Positions 62,255 to 64,000 of a stretch of DNA of 64,000 bases are shown one piece after another (the first letter of the stretch is position 1; each line of letters opens with the position of its first letter). The notes below the pieces were generated by a model. It searched no databases, was not told where the DNA came from, and saw nothing but the letters and a program-made list of their open reading frames with translations. A program made the position numbers and the translations under genes. This DNA is from Candidatus Eiseniibacteriota bacterium (lineage in GTDB: Bacteria > Eisenbacteria > RBG-16-71-46 > CAIMUX01). The stretch lies in NCBI GenBank assembly GCA_029569475.1, contig JAKQSZ010000017.1, forward strand, positions 9,069 through 73,068, written 5' to 3'.

Positions 62255-63583
62255 ATGTTCGACGAGGAAACCGGCTCCCACCTGGACGCGGGAGGAGATC
62301 GTTTGACGGCAGGAACCCAACCGCGGAGTGGCAGCGGCCGGCCGAACCAGTCCCGGCCCTCCGGCTGGCGCTCGCACCCTCCATGCGAGCCCCCCGGCTT
62401 GCGCTCGTCGGCCGAGTCCGCCTCGCCCGGCTTGCGTTCGCAGCTTCTGATCGACGCCGGCGAGTTCTGGCCCTGGCTCGAACGGGACGTGCGCTCCGCC
62501 CACCGGAGGGTCCTCGTGCAGGCGATGTCCTTCGAGGGGGACTCCGCCGGCCTGGGCCTCGCGCGCGCCCTGTGCGAGTCGGGCGCGGCGGATCGCCGGG
62601 TACTGGTCGACTCCTACACCCGGCACGTGGTCAGCGATCGTTTCGTGCACACGCGGCGCAGCCGCCGCGATGCCGCCCTCCAGGCCGAGATCCGCGCCAC
62701 CCGCGAGATGATGGCGGCCTGCTCCCGCGCGGGGGTGAAGGCGCGCTACACCAACCCAATGGACCGGTGGTTCGCGCGCTACCCGGCGCGCAACCACAAG
62801 AAGCTGATCGTCGCCGACGACATCCTCTACCTCGGGGGATTCAACTTCTGCGACCACAACTTTGCCTGGCATGACTTCATGCTGCGGATCGAGCACCCCG
62901 CGGCGGCGGAGCGGCTGGCGCGGGACTTCGAGGAGACCTGGCAGGGCCGCAATGCGCGGTGGTCCTCGGAGTATCCCGGCTTCGCGCTGTGGAGTCTCGA
63001 CGGCCTCAGCAACGCAACCGACTTCGCTCCCGTCTTCTCGCTGGTCGAGGAGGCGCGCCGGGAAATCCTGGTGGTGAGCGCCTACCTCACCTTCCCCTTC
63101 TTCGGTCCGCTCCGCCGCGCGGCGCGCCGTGGCGTGGACGTGCGCCTGATCGCGCCGGCCGAGAACAACAAACCCGTGTTGCGCGACTACGTGGCCTGGG
63201 AGGCGCAACGGTCAGGCATCCGCCTCCACCTCTATCCGGAGCGTATGGTGCATGCCAAGGCGATGATGGTGGACCGCGAGCGCCTCCTGATTGGCTCGGC
63301 GAACTTCGATTTCATCAGCTATCGGTGCGAGCAGGAGATCCTCTGCCGGATCGACGACCCTCCGACGGTGAGCACCTTCTTCCACCGGGTCTTTCAGCAC
63401 GATCTGACCCTGGCCCCCCGGGCGGAACAGAGGGCCCGTTCGGGGGCGGGCTGCCTGCGCATGGCGCAGCTCAAGCTGGCCGACTGGCTGCTCACCGGCC
63501 TGGAGCGCGCCACGAGGCCGAGGACCGCGGCGCCGCCGCCCGAGGCCGTTCCGAGCGCCCTCTCTCCCCACCCGGAGACCTGA
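62255..63583 (+). CDS. Phospholipase D-like protein (cardiolipin synthase type, two HKD motifs)
   Basis: 442 residues as drawn; a TTG at 62303 with GGAGGAG just upstream is a strong alternative start (426 residues). Two HKD motifs are intact: RNHKKLIVADDILYLGGFNF and MVHAKAMMVDRERLLIGSANF. They match the phospholipase D superfamily of cardiolipin synthases. The first 60 residues are Arg/Pro/Ser-rich without a membrane helix, in contrast to ClsA, so it is closer to the ClsB/ClsC kind. Likely transfers phosphatidyl groups at the membrane. Divergent from the lipoprotein gene. Confidence 0.9.
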   Translation: MFDEETGSHLDAGGDRLTAGTQPRSGSGRPNQSRPSGWRSHPPCEPPGLRSSAESASPGLRSQLLIDAGEFWPWLERDVRSAHRRVLVQAMSFEGDSAGLGLARALCESGAADRRVLVDSYTRHVVSDRFVHTRRSRRDAALQAEIRATREMMAACSRAGVKARYTNPMDRWFARYPARNHKKLIVADDILYLGGFNFCDHNFAWHDFMLRIEHPAAAERLARDFEETWQGRNARWSSEYPGFALWSLDGLSNATDFAPVFSLVEEARREILVVSAYLTFPFFGPLRRAARRGVDVRLIAPAENNKPVLRDYVAWEAQRSGIRLHLYPERMVHAKAMMVDRERLLIGSANFDFISYRCEQEILCRIDDPPTVSTFFHRVFQHDLTLAPRAEQRARSGAGCLRMAQLKLADWLLTGLERATRPRTAAPPPEAVPSALSPHPET

Positions 63584-63749
63584 CCGGCTGACCCGTCCAC
63601 GCAACGGGCCGGCGTGACCAACAGGTTGTGGAACCAATAGTGTTGCGAGACGGACGTAGCCGAAGGCGGAGGCGGTCAGTTGACGGCACCAGCGGATTTT
63701 CGGGCATGCCGAGACCGTTTGGGCCCGTTTCTCGCTCCTGCCACTCCTG

Positions 63750-64000
63750 GTGTCGTCACGTCGTCAACATGGTCAGCGGCCGGTCGGCTCGGACCCCGCC
63801 GCCGATGCGCCCGCCACGAGCGAGGGGCACGCTCCCTCGGTCCCGCCGCCCCGCGGTGCTCGTGGCAAGCGGACCAGATCGTCGCGGTCGCTCCCCCTCG
63901 GCCCGACCGCACGCTTTCCTCACTGTCCCAACCGCCACTGCCCCTTCTACGAACCCTCGCCCCTCTGGAGCTACCGCCATTGGGGCTTCTATCACGCGCC
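63750..64000 (+). CDS. Start of a possible transposase, cut by window end
   Basis: The frame is open from a stop near 63680 to the right edge. From a possible GTG at 63750 there are about 50 residues of Pro/Arg-rich sequence, then a zinc-ribbon-like stretch, FPHCPNRHCPFYEPSPLW, followed by SYRHWGFYHA. The CxxC-like pair, aromatic spacing and the W-x-Y-x-x-x-G-F-Y ending resemble the N-terminal zinc ribbon of IS1/IS1595-type transposases. The rest is missing, so neither start nor family is sure. Confidence 0.45.
   Translation, partial: MSSRRQHGQRPVGSDPAADAPATSEGHAPSVPPPRGARGKRTRSSRSLPLGPTARFPHCPNRHCPFYEPSPLWSYRHWGFYHA

Noticed and set aside
1..64000. tRNA, rRNA, riboswitch or origin
   Set aside because: I scanned the gaps by eye and saw no cloverleaf, rRNA core, riboswitch core or DnaA-box cluster. 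A covariance search could still find a small RNA.

Overview
The window is very G+C-rich (by eye in the high 60s percent). It is densely coding on both strands, with GTG/TTG starts, purine-rich ribosome binding sites and many 1-4 nt gene overlaps. Outer-membrane barrels, a lipoprotein, a periplasmic cyclophilin, GDP-heptose genes and a YfhM/PbpC pair indicate a Gram-negative (diderm) bacterium. Two exported proteins end in FlgD-like Ig/sorting-type domains and one carries FG-GAP plus ASPIC/UnbV domains. This style is common in FCB-related uncultivated phyla such as Eisenbacteria, Krumholzibacteriota and Latescibacterota. That placement is inference; there is no rRNA or tRNA in the window to test it.

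Layout. 1-5059 (minus): a cut Ser/Thr kinase coupled to an ECF sigma factor, then gmhA, a GT4 glycosyltransferase, hddA and hddC, i.e. most of GDP-D-glycero-alpha-D-manno-heptose synthesis. 5216-12007: an outer-membrane barrel, a GT39-like and a second large polytopic protein, and a GT2 transferase. 12123-14846: a PEP synthase/PPDK regulator, a DUF72 protein and a TerB-like protein. 15071-22091: two large exported proteins (one a hydrolase/FG-GAP/ASPIC/FlgD-like fusion) and a barrel protein whose signal peptide is separated from the rest by one in-frame TGA followed by a SECIS-like hairpin. 22784-31554: alpha-2-macroglobulin (YfhM) coupled to PbpC. 31739-33756: two tandem divergent GAPDH genes. 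34202-38079: a degenerate HtrA-like/TPR protein, a zinc-ribbon/beta-barrel protein, then enoyl-CoA hydratase and HMG-CoA lyase. 39493-41056: a histidine kinase and OmpR-type regulator. 41486-47381: a large exported protein and an overlapping decarboxylase-moeA-moaC operon. 47763-54516: a Cys-rich exported protein, an NHLRC2-tail-like protein with a cyclophilin, a porin-like protein, a membrane histidine kinase and an exported unknown. 54689-59307: SNF2 helicase plus SWIM protein. 59541-64000: beta-helix protein, lipoprotein, phospholipase D-like enzyme, and the cut start of a possible transposase.

The strongest lead is the 21057-22091 barrel gene as a candidate selenoprotein: a ribosome-binding-site-led signal peptide, the tripeptide Cys-Gly-TGA, open frame to the end of a barrel, and a perfect 7-bp hairpin with a GUG loop starting 11 nt after the TGA. 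A second theme is short degenerate tandem repeats, in intergenic tracts (18-25 bp units) and inside two genes (15- and 18-bp units, frame-preserving).
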